Shown: positions 12,227 to 26,400 of the stretch, in pieces | Position numbering within the stretch: position 1 is the first letter of the stretch | Layout of the letters: each line of letters begins with the position of its first letter | Assembly: GCA_949710005.1 (NCBI GenBank) | Contig: OX453272.1 | Span: forward strand, 5,481,673-5,545,672 | Origin: Ricordea florida | Lineage: Eukaryota > Cnidaria > Anthozoa > Corallimorpharia > Ricordeidae | Length of the DNA stretch: 64,000 nt | Reading direction: 5' to 3' | Notes under the pieces: model-generated | What the model was told of the DNA's origin: nothing | What the model saw: the letters and a program-made list of their open reading frames with translations, nothing else | Databases searched by the model: none | Position numbers and translations under genes: made by a program

Positions 12227-15200
12227 GTAAGTCGAGCGCGGTTTTGTGCATTTTTCCGACTTCGATCTGTCTGGCGAACAAAAGCACATTACATGTATAT
12301 TTATTTTTAGCGAAAATGTTTTAAGAGGGAATCCATCAGAAAATTGAGTTTTCAGTGGACAAAATAATTCAGTGCCAGAATAATTTAAATAATCTCGCAT
12401 TCGTTTTTACCTTTTTAAAGGGCTATCGATATAATTGGTTATCTGTAATAACAACAAAGTAAATTTATTATGGGCTGAGCCCGAGAATATAAATATCATA
12501 TCTCACAAAATGGCATCTTCCACATGAAATTTTCAGAATTTTACCCGTGTTTTCACAGTTCTAGTGACATGTTACGTTTATTTTCTCGGAATCCAAGAGA
12601 AATTGTCTTTGGTGTTATTACAACTAACTCATCATGCCTACAGACCTTGAAAAGTCTAAAAAAGAAGTCGATATTGTTTAAATTATTCTGGTAGTTTTTG
12701 TCCACAGAAAATTGAAATTACTCAGTCTCCTGATGGATTTCCTCTTAAATTCGTAATGCTTTAATTTCTCGCTGTATTCGCGCAGCTCGTTAAAATGCTA
12801 AAAGATAATCCAACAATTTGTAGTGCTGTAAGAATGAGAATCAGGTATTCGTTGCCGACTTTTCGTTAAAACGTACAAAACACCAAGTCCTAAAATTACT
12901 CATTTGTAGTTAAAGATCAAAACTGAACAACGCAGAACACCTCAATGTGACCGTGACGCGTTTGATCGCGGCATGACATTTAAAACTCGTACACTTTTCG
13001 ACTGACTACTCTTTCAGACCAACTTTTGTCATTGTTCGATTCCGGTACAGTGGAACCCCGCCATACGACCACTCTGTTAATTCGACCACTTTTTATGGCC
13101 CGAACAAAAGCCCACACATTCTTTTATCTGAAAACCCTGTTAATCCGACCGTCCCGTTATTATGACCAACGAACGGCTCTAATTGGAGTCCTCGGTCCTT
13201 GTTTTCGTAAAAAAGTTACCCAGTTAATTTAACCCTTTTACAGAGACTTTTCAACCTTAAAATCACAATCCATTGCAACTGAACAAAACCTAATACATGT
13301 AATGCGAAAAAACAATGTGAAGTGAAGTGAAGTGAAGTGAGGACTTTATTTTAAGAGGGTTACACTAAATAGCTAAGACTAATAAACTTGTGACCCTATA
13401 CCATCAATAAATACAAATACAATTCTAATAATTCTACAAATTATAGAAAAGACTAGACTATATAAAATACAAAATAAAACTATTTAAGAGTCTAAATCTA
13501 AGTTAAATAATAAAATGACCAAATAGTTCGTTCTATATTACGTGCTTAAAAGATTTTAGCGAGTCTCTTTGTTTTCTTGACAAAAACAGTTCCATAATTT
13601 ACAAGTGGTAATGGTAAAAATTGTTTTCTGTCTTTCACTCCTCAATCGTGATTGGATATAACCTTTTTAAGAAATGTCCCAAAGAGCCGTTATTTAACAC
13701 AGGCAAGTTCAAACGATTTTGAACAAAAGTCTGTGAGCCTCGATTGGCACCGCTTTTGCTTACGCGGAAATGACTTCGTTTACAATCAATAACTTTTGCG
13801 AGATCGTTAGCAGTTTTCATATTGCCGGGTCACATTAATACAGGTATTTGGTATAAAAACCACGAGAGATATTTCAAAATTGTTGTACGTAATTTCAAGA
13901 GCCGTTAGGCGAGGGAAATTTGAGACAGTTTTGAAATATCTCGAGTGGTATTTATGTCAAATATCACGTACAAATCATGCTATTATTTGTTTATACTACT
14001 ACTGGCAAAAGGTTTGTAATTTTCACATGAAGGTATTTCAAATTAAGCAGAAATACCACTGCTGTTAGCCAATCAAACAACAGAAATTTCTCATGTAGTA
14101 GTATAATAGGGGAAATAAAGGGTTCATGCGCGGTATAGATTAAGAGAGTGTTGTATCATATTGTGATTTTACGTAGTTAATATGACCCCGTTAATACCAA
14201 TTTTCCATGGCCCGAAGGTGGTCGTATTAACCGGGTTCCACTGTATTAATTTTCTGTCCGTGCCCGTTTTTCGCAAAAGAAAAGTTTAACCACAGAAGGG
14301 TTTAATGTCGCATTTCGGCAAAGGTGTATCTTGTTGCTATGGCAACGGAGCTGGTTAAAAACTTGGCTTAAGAAAATAAAATTTCTGTAAAATTTCGGAT
14401 TTTTAAAGATAGATCAGTCACGTTGTTTCTGAACTATTTTTTTCGCCAAAGTTCATGAAATTCTAACGACTGGATCGTTTGAAATCGGCGTATTTCTGCA
14501 AAAGCACTCGGTGTCAATTTTTCGAGGAACTGCACACGTGCAGCATTTAGCTGGGTTGCTCAGGTTTCTCTCATTCGAAAACAAACAACATGCAAATCAG
14601 TGAATATGCGATTTTCTCCCCTTTTATTGTAATCGTCCCTTAAAATGGTTGACAATTCGGTGGAGTACAACTGGGTGAGCAATATATTTGTTTTGCTTTT
14701 TAAAAGTCGCGCCCGCCTTTAAACGAAACTGTTTCCGCCACGTTTTTAGAATTGCACTGATCAATGTCAAGATAAATCACATCAGTTAAATTAATAGAAG
14801 TTCATAATATAATATATCTAGGGATTTTTTTTGGAAGAGGAAGAGCTTTTGAAAAGCAGCTCGTCCCCTTTTAATTTTTTGTTACGGGAGCGTTTCTTTT
14901 CGCGCGTGTCAATTTGCATTAGATTCGGCACATGTAAAGTTCGACTACCGGGTCAAATTCAAGCACATTTTAATGTAAAATATATTGGGAAAGCTTATGA
15001 AAATACACCAACAATTGTGTCTATTTTAAGTTTACTTCTTATCAATGCTCTCACAGAACCAGCACGCTGCTCGTCCAACCAAGATTGTTTGGTAGGGAAA
15101 GCTGAATGTTTAAAGGGAGAATGCCATTGTATTCACAAAAACGCTATTGGAGATGGCAAAAACAAGTGCGAAAGTAAGTAATGAATTTTTTTATAAAGTT

Positions 15201-18200
15201 AGGTTTGAGTGATTAATCCCAACTAGTTAGTCGTAACGGACGAATTCGAAGTTGTGTAGAGTTTAGAACTGCGAACTTCCAAAGGATTGATTTATGAGCC
15301 ATTCAATCAAACTGACCATTCGTAATTTGCACTCTCGACAACTGGCTCTGTTATTAAAAACGCAAAAAAATCTCGTGCTTTCCTCATTCTTGGTCAGCAA
15401 CCGTTTTTTTGTGTGCGTTTGAGGCGCCCGCTGCCCGGGTCTTGTAGTGAATTGACCAGTGTGTGCCGCAATGGCAGAGCGACACGGTGATCAGTAACGT
15501 ATATACCGTAATGCCTTAATTTGGCCACCCACCTCTAATAATCCACACCTCTCTAGATTAAAAAATTATTGAGCCACCCCTTCCCTGAAGGTGTAATTGA
15601 TACTACTCAATCAGATCGATCCATTGGTTGAAATCGTTTTAATGCTACTGTTATTTGAGAACTTTATGTAATCTCCTAAGCCCCTTGTAGAGTGACTTTA
15701 CGGGTTTTCCAGTGGCTCAAGTACATGCATTTGTACTTGAAACATCGAAGTTGTATTTAATCAAATCAATAAGCCACCCCCTCCCCCCCCCACCCCCAGT
15801 CTCCATTAAGCTACCCAGTAAAGGTACTTGAATGAATAAGCCAAAGATTTACTGTATCTAACTATGCTGTCATTTGCATCATTACAGACGGCAAAAATTG
15901 CCTGATGAATATAAATTTCTGCAAACTAGAAGGTGAAGTGACGCATAAATTTGAATATCGACATTCCTCTTGCGTGTGGATCAACAAAGCGCTGTATTGC
16001 AAGTGCGATCGTGGATACATCGGACGTCCCATTGTCTTGGGATGTGTAAACAGCTGGGGTTAGTATTGTCGCGTTCGCAGCCCTGGTCTAGTTCGTAACG
16101 CAACGCTCCTTTTCCTTCCAACGAGGAAGAGCGTTGCGTGACGAGCCATACGGTGGCTGCGAAGAAAACTGGGGTAAGTATTTATCAGAAACGTTTTGCA
16201 ATCATTGTAGAAAGTGCACACCCGAAAAGGAAAGCTTGGCTATCTGGGGGTAACTTTCACAACACACTACAAGTAACAATTATTATCACCATAGTTACTA
16301 AAGAAGAAGAATAAGAATAACGATAATGATACTGACAATAACAAAAGTATCGTTCGTAAAAACGCATCACACATGGAAATGCCTCGATGCTATATAAGAG
16401 CGAGTTCAAAACTTTGGGTCTCAAGCTTACTTCAGAAACATCGACCGAAAAACACACTTTAATACAGTCCCGTAAGGGGTTCCACAGAGTTCCCGAAGAA
16501 ATAAAGTCTTCTAGGCAATTTAAAGTCATTTCTTGTCAGCAATTGCCAGGAACCCGTCTTCCTGCTTTTTTGTTTTTACTTGTGAAATTTCTGTAGGCAA
16601 TTCATTGCAGTCTCTGATTGGCTCGCTTTGTACGTCGCCGCGCGGGGAAGACGTGCTAAAAATAAATCTATTGGTGCTGTCACGGACCCAGTATCGGAAA
16701 TGGACGTTCCTGGTAATGGGCTCAAAAACACTTGTGCATCAAGCGCTTCTGAAGCAAACTGTTTGTCGTTTATGTTTGATTTAGCTGACTTTTGTTTTGG
16801 GGACTGGAACTGTCCCAAGTTTTCCAAGTGTAACGGGGTTTACAAGTGCGAGTGCAAACATGGTTACCGTGGCAACGGACACGAATGCAAACTTGGTAAG
16901 AAGAGCCGCCCTTCTGGGGGTAAAGAAATTCATTAAAGTATGGACTCATTGGAATCGATTTTACGACGTTCTACACCAGACTCGTTCCCAGTCGCTCCTG
17001 AGGCGGTTTTGACTAGAACGCATTGCATCAAGGGAAGGCCGCACGAAAATTTATTTATTTATTTAGCCCTTCCCAGCCTGCCCCGCGACCTTGACATCAT
17101 TTCTCCCCAGTCTTTCATCGCCTTTAAAGAACAAATAAGTAGGGACTGGGAACGAGTCTGGTTCTACACTACTTGCGTGGTACCTTATAGGGCAGCTAAC
17201 AGAGAAGCCCGATTTTGATTGGTTAATGGAGATGCAATTTATTCTACGATTCCAAGTTTTGTCAAACTGACTATTTAACCAATAGTTGTCTTTGTAGAAA
17301 CCATGCAACATACAATTTTCAATTCTTTATCACTATTTATTGGTTTTTCAACTTTTAACGTTCACTGTTATTTTCCAAGCACGAGCGTTTTCGCTACTCA
17401 CCAACTATCAACGAACATGGAGAGTGAGTGCAATCAGTTGCGGGATTCGTGATAGAATGCGAGTTGATTTCTATTAAGCTGTGATAGAACGTGAGTAGCG
17501 AAAACGCCCTCGCTTAGAAGACGACTTTGTACTTTATATATAAGTTAAAAAAAAGCATTGCTACAAAATCATAGTACTCCGAATGGTGTCAAAAAAACTG
17601 GACTATTCATTCCCCCTTTTTTAAACGTTAACGGAGAAAACTCGAACTCGTAATCTTGATGTTGATTGAAATAATACAAATTAAACTAGTGGTAACCACA
17701 GGTTAGAAAGTGCGGGCTTAGATGCACTTAAGGGAAAGTACGGGGACGAGAGTGTATAATTTTAGATTGCAAAATACATTCGTGTGGAAGTTTTTTGGGA
17801 GGTTTGCCCTTAAGTTGTAGTAGATCAGCTCCGTAAATCGAAACATGTCAAACTGCTCCTTCAAAAAGTGAAAGTGGTTTACCAGAAAAGTTAACAGTAT
17901 AAAATATGACGCAACTCACCGCTTATCTTCACGGCAATGTGAATTTAAATAGATCTTTAAAACTTGTCAGACAATGCTTAAGACAAAGACACCTCATGTT
18001 CAGAGTCAAAAAGATCGTGACAACTTCCGAGACAACGTCGATATCACAGCAAACCTTCTCGAAAGCGACGCTTCAACAACGCCGGAAAAGACTTTTCATG
18101 TGACAGAAGCCTCGATCTTAGGTGACAAACTTTGGTGATTGACACATTCTTTGCAATCACGGAAAATCTTCTCAAAAGCAACACCTATAAAACGTCTGCA

Positions 18201-21188
18201 AAACGTAACGTTTGCAATCTTCCATGCTTCGATCTTATGTGACAAACTGTTGAGATGGACTCATTTATCGCATTGTGAGATTGACTCATTTTTCGCATTC
18301 TTATCGTTCTTGGAGAACAGATTTTTCTTTTCCGGTGTTACCACAAACTGTCGTGATTGACACATATTTCGCATTTGTTGATTGAAATAATACAAATTAA
18401 ATAATGATAATCATAATAATAATGATATTAATAACAATAATAATGATAAATGATAACAAAATAAAAGACATACGAGTTAGTTTTTCGGGTTATTGCCCTA
18501 CAGATGTCACCTTGCTACCTCGTCACAAAGTTAACGTTACATTACACATTGTTTATTCACCTTTGTTTTATTTCTAATTATGAAGCTCCAGCGACCAGCT
18601 GCAAAAGAAAATCTGACTGCCATCCCAAGGCGATATGTGATAACGGCAAATGTGTCTGTCAGGGAGATACCATAGGAGATGGAAGCACTTGTAGAGGTTT
18701 GTAACATCCAATTTCTGTTATCAAATTCACCAACTGCAACCGCTGAAAATACTGTACAAAAATGGGAGCTCATTTCCAGACGCAAACGAGAATATTTTCT
18801 TCTGGCTGACCAAATTTGCAATTTTCGTTACTCTCAAATTCTTCGTAAAATTGAGAGCAGTTAACTCTTAATTTTACGAAGGATTTGAGAGATTTTTGTC
18901 AGGACCGTCAGAATCTTTACTTTCTGAAACTCTGGTGGTGACGAAAACTGTCGAAATTACAATGAAAATTGAGAAATTCTTTCGAAATTCGCGGGTTTTG
19001 TGTAAAATTCTTAAATTGACTTAAAACTGATCTTTTCGTGAGAACCTTACTAAATTTTGGCGAATCTCGGTAATTTTCGTACTCCTGTCCTGGAATTTTG
19101 TAAATTCCAACTTTTCGTAAGCCCAAGGTGAAGTTTCGTAATTTTCGTAAGCTGTCGGTGGAATCTTGGTTAAATCTGTGTAATTTTCGTAAACCCGGGA
19201 AGTTTCGTAATATAAATTTCGTAATTTTCGTACGCCCTTGGTGAAGTTTCGTAAGGCAGCGGTGAAATGTCGTAAATCTCGGTATTTTTGGTATGCACTC
19301 AGCAAAGTTGCGTAAATCTCGTAATTTTTGCTGCTGTGTTTAATTAATGCTGGGCATTTTGTGTTTCTTTTTAGTTGGAAACCCATGTAGCAAGTGTGGA
19401 AAAGGAAAAAAATGTATCGCTGATCCATTGATCCCGGATGCTTACGTGTGCAGATGCGGCAATAACCAACTGAGTGATAGACACGGAAAGTGCATTCGTT
19501 CAGGTGGTAAAATTTGTATAACCTACGAACAGGCTCCCAGCGAGGGCGGAAAAAAAATTCGGCGAGCGAAAGCGTGATTCCGTGAGCGAAGCGAGTGGGA
19601 GTCGGAGCGTGAATCCGCGAACAAAGCGAGTGGTCCCCTGTGCACTCCCTCCTCACCAGATCGCTCTCGGCTCATCCCGCTCGCCCTAAGCTACACTCGG
19701 CTAGCTCGCTCTAAAACCAACCGGGAGCCTGTTCGCAGGCTAAAATTTGCATCAACTGATCGATACAGTTAGTCTCTTGTATCTGACAATTATTTTCTGA
19801 AATCCAGGTCATGATCAGGGGCAGAACATTTACCGAGCTACGAAGCATCGAGCTTGAAGAGAAATAATTGAAGTCGTATTATAACTGATCAATGAGCAAC
19901 CTCGGTCAGGGCCCCAAAGGGGGAGGGGGCAGGGTGGCCGGAACCCGGAAGTTCTAAAATTTCCGTGGAGCCCGGAGCCCCATCGCTTCGTTGCTTAGAG
20001 CCCTAACATTATTTTATCGTAAAGTCTGGAGCCCTCAAAACGTTTTCTGTGGAGCCCGTAGGCCCAAATATTAAAATTCGGACATTCTTGCACTCAGATA
20101 GCGTCATAATGAGTCATAACGTGCTTTGTTTGTTGTTTGTTGGGAATCGGAAGGAAGATAGTAAAAAACCAGTAAACCAGACCGAGGCTGACTAACATTC
20201 ATTCTTTTCATTGTAATGATGCTATTCTGGGCGTGCGCTGCAATCCACACTTACTACTTTTCATAGTAAATAACTGTAGATGACTGTGAAACATGAGTAG
20301 TGTGGAGAAAAACCTAAAAACAGCGTTTAAAAATAAAAATTGCTGTATTTTCTCAATTCTAGGATTTGCTTTTAAATTAAAGCAGAAAAAGCATAATGGA
20401 GCCTGGAGCCCTTGATTAATTTTTCGGGACCCCTGGAGCCCTGTTTATTTTGGTCCGGAGCCCAGGAGCGCCGCTATTTTGAGCCCCAGAGCCCTAAGCG
20501 CCTTTGGGACCCTGCTCAATGACATCAAAGTGATGGTGAAACTTTGTTCCAAAAGTACACATTAGCAAAATGAATTCACACGAAAATCTCCCAGAAGTTC
20601 CGATACTATTCATCTCTAAACTTGCGCTGCGTCGCTGAGAAATCAAAACACAAATTAAATACAATTGGTTTATCAAAAGAGTTGATAGCGTCAGTTTTTT
20701 TAACCGTAAAATTTAAGGGAGCCGACTTTTCGAGCAGTAGCTATTGGTTGTTCGCTCCGGAAAACATAAAAAACTGGATCGTTATTCTATGTGCCCTGTC
20801 AAGCCTAGCTGAATATCATTGGAAATATAGCTATTTTATCCTTTTAACAAAAGCTTATTCACTTTGTTTTGTTTAATTACCAGGATGTAGTAAAGACAGT
20901 CATTGTGGAGTTTACTCAAGATGCGTGAATAACAAGTGTATATGTAGGAAAGGAACGGAAGGGGATGGAAGAACATGCAAACGAGGTACGCACTGAACAG
21001 TGAATCAGAAAAATCCCTAAAGCTCTATAGCGTGGGCTAAATTTCAAGAGATTAATTAACAATTTTTTTTTCCAAATCGACGTGATTAGTGCCAGAATAT
21101 TTCTAAAGCCACTTTTCAACGAGATTGAAGAAAATAAATGTTTTAGAAAATACCAATGAAGCAGTCCTAAGCAAATTGACGGTGGAAC

Positions 21189-21235
<47 letters not shown>

Positions 21236-23315
21236 AAATTAAGCACAGGGTATTTCCCTGGGGAGAAATATCCAGTTTTTAACTCGTGGATACGCGAAGC
21301 GTATTTGCGAGTTTTTGTGGGGACTTCGATATGCAAATTCTCACTCACTCACTCACTCACTCACTCACTCACTCACTCACTCCAGTGTAGACACACTTCG
21401 TAATTAGTCGGATAGAACTCGGGGGCACCGATATGAAGACGACAATTGTCGTGACCGAAGTCACGGAAGTCTGTTGATGAAAGTTCACGCTGAAAGTGTA
21501 TCGTACCGTTGCCAGAGTTTGTAATGATTTTGTAGCTTAAGAGGACGATTAGCGAGGCCCTGTTAGGGGTAAATTTCGACAAGCAACATGGCCTTGAAAC
21601 GGCGACATGAAGGACCTGAAATGACGACGAACGACGAGCCGCTCACGGGAAATTACGACAGCGACCTTCGACCTTCGGAAATTGCGACGTGAAAAGGTTT
21701 GAAACTCAGACGCGCGACATAAAGAACCTCACTAACAGGGCCTCATTAGCGGTCTTACTAAAATCAAAAGGAGTTTAAATGTTTCCAGTTACGACAATGA
21801 CCAAATTGGAGACTGAATTTCATGAGCCTTTTACTCGGCCAGGCGCTAAACGTGAACAGATGATAACTATTCGCTTTTCCGACATCGACCGCCATCGACC
21901 GCCCCCAAGATTACAAGCAGTATATGAATTTCAGTTGGCTCGAAAGTGATCTGAAGATGAGAAAATCTCTTGCTAAGGTAGTAAGCTTTGGTGAGAACTC
22001 ATAGAGCGAAATTAGCACTTGAATGAGAACTTATATGAGCGAAATGAGTACTCGTTATTGCACGAAACTACTACTGAAAACAGAATAAATTGACGAATCC
22101 ATGATGTGAAACCGAAGAACTTCTGTGGCCAACCTGGATAAGAAACATCGCATGTAGGACTTTTCTACTGATTTAAGTGTTAGTACTAACAGGAATGGAG
22201 TTGTAGAAGTATTGGGACGGCCAAGAAGTATGTCAACATTTACTTGTAAATATGGAGGCGGCTGCCGTGACGGAGAACCACGAAGGTTACAATGTAAGAA
22301 AGTCATTGAAGGGTTCGAAAACAGTAAGTCATGTAGAAAATGCATTAAGTGTTATATTATATACAATACACCACAAGCCGTTACAATGAAAAGTTTTCTG
22401 TGTATTGATTTCCGAATTTACCTTGAAGTGAACTAGATTGTGTTGAAGTAGACATGTTGGAAAAATAGGCTAACCTGTTCTGCTTACTGTTGTGTGACTC
22501 ACATTTACATTGTAAAAACAAGAAGTTATAAGGATAAAAACAAATATGTATTGCTGTATTAATGATGGCAAGTGTGATTTTTTTTAAGTGAGACGCTGAA
22601 TATATATACCACTGATAACCTAAAATGAGATGGTAATGTAAATAAACTAATTCAACTTGATAAAGGATTGAGAGTCTTAAGGATTTTAAGATCATCACTA
22701 ACATACTTTGCAAAAATGCAAGAAAGACTTGTTTGGTATGATTCGTCAGCTGGGCTATCCTACATGGTTTTGTTCATTATCAGCTGCAGAATCAAGGTGG
22801 ATATTTCTGTTGAATACATTGAATAGACTTGTAGACAACAAAAACTATAATGATGATAAAATTGACAATGTCATGGCAACAAAATTCAGACCTTATTCAG
22901 AAGGACCCTGTTACATGTGTTAGAAACTTTGAACTCACAGACAGTGAGCAGCAGGATACGAGAACTACATTTGGTTTCGGTGCCATTTAATCCTGTACCC
23001 TTATGTTAAGTTATCAAATTTTTTAACAACTGTATGCTTGCCACCTGCCTTATAACTGATGCCTAGTGTAGTCAAATGATTGGCGTCATGTACTCACTGT
23101 ATGTTTATTTCAAAAAGCTACTCAGCTCCCTGGTCACTTCTATGTTGTGATTATAGATTATTAAAATTATCTTCAAGTTCATTCAATCACAACTCTGAAA
23201 AAACACCTCTGTAATTTTTAAATTATTTCTTTTTTCTCTGTTTTGTAAACATATCCACGAGTTCACCATAGTCCTACTTTGATTATTATTATCATTACTA
23301 TCATTATTATTATTA

Positions 23316-23347
<32 letters not shown>

Positions 23348-23442
23348 TTCCACCGACCGGTTAGCTCATTTGGTAGAGCACCGGACTACCGTCCGGGAGG
23401 TTGCGGGTTCAAACCCCGGACGGACCAACACTCGGGGTCTTA

Positions 23443-23476
<34 letters not shown>

Positions 23477-26400
23477 GACATCTGTAAATGGTTAGACTTT
23501 CTAGTCTTCTCGGATAAGGACGATAAATTGTAGGACCCGTCTCACAACACTTGTTCCTAATAATCTGTGGGACGTTAAAGAACCCACACACACTGTTCGA
23601 AAAGAGTAGGAGACGTTGTTCCCGGTGTGGTGGTCTATCTCTACGTCTGGTTTCATCTGACAATTCATGCATGGGTTGGGTGTGTGGGTGAGATCATATA
23701 TGGACTGATAGCGGCAGCCAGAGGCGCCTTTACATGCTGACGTCCGATCTCACCCAATAGAAGTGTAAAGCGCCTTTGAACATATTCATATGAAAAAGTG
23801 CGCTATATAAATTCATTATCATTATCATTATCATTAAAACCAATCAGCCATAATAATTATCAGGGAAGGCCGAGTCAAACGAGTGAGTATTAAATAGATT
23901 TAGGCATACCTAAAAGCGGAGCTCCTCACACAGTCCTTCCAAAAATGCTTGAAAACTTGTAGAAAGAACTCAGCTTTATGCTTATGTCCCTCCAAAAACG
24001 CTTGAAAACTTGTAGGAAGAAAATTTTTCCTCCAAAACCGCTATGAATAATCCGTTTCTTCAGCAAAACATTGTAGACTGCTGTAGACTGCTGGCTGTAG
24101 GTTGTGTAGCCGCGGCAAGCCGCGAAAAGCGCGCGAAAAGCAAAGCCTCGTTTCGGTTTAAGACCTTCTAAATATCCCGGATGACTATGGCCGCCATGTT
24201 GGGGCAACATCGTCGTCGTCGTCGTCGTCGCTAGGCGCACGCGCCCGCGAGCCATGCCGCAAGCCACGATGACCATGAAAACTCAAACGCATGGTTTTCT
24301 CAATTTCTATCCTCGCACGGTAGTTATGGGGCTCCGCTCTGCGGCTCTTCGAGCCGCTGTGGAGCTCCGCTATAAAATCAAAAAACCTATATGCAGATTG
24401 AGGCCCATAAAATTCCCCACGAACTGCCATAATTTTTTATATAATGGGACGCCGAATGCAATGATTGGTTAATTACTTAAAAGTTTCAAAGCACGCGCGC
24501 ACTTTCTCACTTCAGTGTGTTCCTGCTTTCACTAAACGTTTGTAAATCGTCTCTTTGTACAAAAGTAACGCCAATCTGGTTATCATTGTTCATCTTTTTT
24601 TTGCAGAATGTCATTTTTTCTTCCACTGTAAACAAATTTCTGACTGTAAAGCTGGGATGTGCATATGTTTATATGAGTTTCTGGGTGACGGAGAGACATG
24701 CAGACCAGGTACGGAGTCCTCGAAGCTCTTGGATTCACACTTTTTTTTAACTAAAGTAGAAACCGTACCGGGGTTACCGGGGTACACTACTGTTCAGTAC
24801 CTTTCCATAGAATGGTCACACTGCATGGTTTGATCCACAGATAAAAAAGTTAAAATCACACCGTATAGTAAAACAAACAGTACCTCAGTACAGTACTGTT
24901 CAGTACTTTCCAAAGAATGGTAACACTGCATGGTTTGATTCATAGATTAAACAGGTAGAATCGCACTGTATAGCAGTCCAGGGGGGAGTAATAATACTCC
25001 CAGGTGCTTCATGCTACAGAAACCGGGATAAGCTCCGGCCGTGTTCACGGGCCTTTACCATTTTTCATAGTTCAGTACGGTTTAAGGAACCAGTTTTTAG
25101 TTGACCGAGTAGCATTTTCAATTTTTGCATTCCTTGTGTTTGAATGTGTTAATTTGTTTCGTGATATTTGTAAGCTCCTCCGCACAAGTGCAGCAGTGAT
25201 AAAGATTGTCACCAGGATGCGAAATGCGAACATGGGAAGTGTATGTGCCAAGGAACAAAGGTTGGCAATGGCCGCTTCTGCCGGCGTAAGTATTCACCTC
25301 CTCCATTTTATTAAGGAAAAGTATTGCATTAATATTTTTTGGAAAAAGAAATGGTTTTCAAGCAGTTTTGTCTGGAATAGGGTTTAGAAATCGGAGACTT
25401 TAAGGCTGGGAGAGGAAATCATTTTCCAGGAAACTGATCAATTGGTTGAAGATCTTAATTTAGACTAGGAAAACCGGGAATTGCTACCAAAAAAAATTAA
25501 TATCGGCAAATTTAAATTTTTCTGCAACACCATTTAATAGCAAATAAATCGTCTATAGATGGTTGTTATTGGAAACTCTACTAGATATAGAAAGAGATTG
25601 GAGTAGCCTGGTTAGCAAAGCTCAGAAGATCTGACTGGTATGGTCAGTTATTTAAACGGTGCCCAACTTATGCCGCGGTTGAAGTAAAATTGGAAGGGTT
25701 CAAAACTGACCAATTTGCTGTTGAGTTAGTGAAACCAATTCGATCATTTTCAGAGAGAAAATGTTGCCAGTCTTAAGTTGACTTGGTTTATGATGATTCG
25801 TTTTTTCTTGCAGCTACCAGGACGTGTCCTAAAAATCACACCTGTGGAGTGAATTCAATGTGTCTTCATGATCGGTTTTTCCCTGGCACGTTTGAGTGTC
25901 GATGTGTACCGGGTTTTATCAAAACTAAGGATAACAAATGTGTTGGTAAGCTGTCTCCTCTTGCTCAGTGACTGTCTGTATCTTAACATGGTTATATTTT
26001 CAGTGAAAGTCCTAAAATTGGTGGTGATCTTTTTTATATCACAGTCATATAGTTCTAACTCTTTACTCCCACACTATTTAAACTCTAAGCCAAGCAATGT
26101 TAACGTTTTCATAACTTTAAACTCACTAAAACCTTTCACACAGTACGTAATTTGTAGCTGTATTTTGGTTGCAAGCCTGCCGTAATTGTACCTCCCATGT
26201 TACATTCCTTTTTAGAGTGTCTTAAGAACAGTGACTGTCTAACACATTCCAGGTGCTCGCGAGGACAGTGCACTTGTCGGGATGAGCTTGTGCGAGATGG
26301 AAAAACCTGCAAATCTGGTAAGAGCGCAGTACTTTAAGTTTAGTACAAGACGATCTAAGATCGTAAGTCGGACAACAGGTAGACGTGCTGTTATGAGTGT

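Noticed and set aside
19021..19656. 211-residue minus-strand open frame
   Set aside because: It runs through the GTAATTTTCGTA minisatellite and antisense to exon B6; composition is repetitive and there is no start or splice context.
23351..23427. Possible functional tRNA gene
   Set aside because: A and B boxes are present, but the 5' acceptor stem does not pair with the 3' end and a SINE body follows directly.
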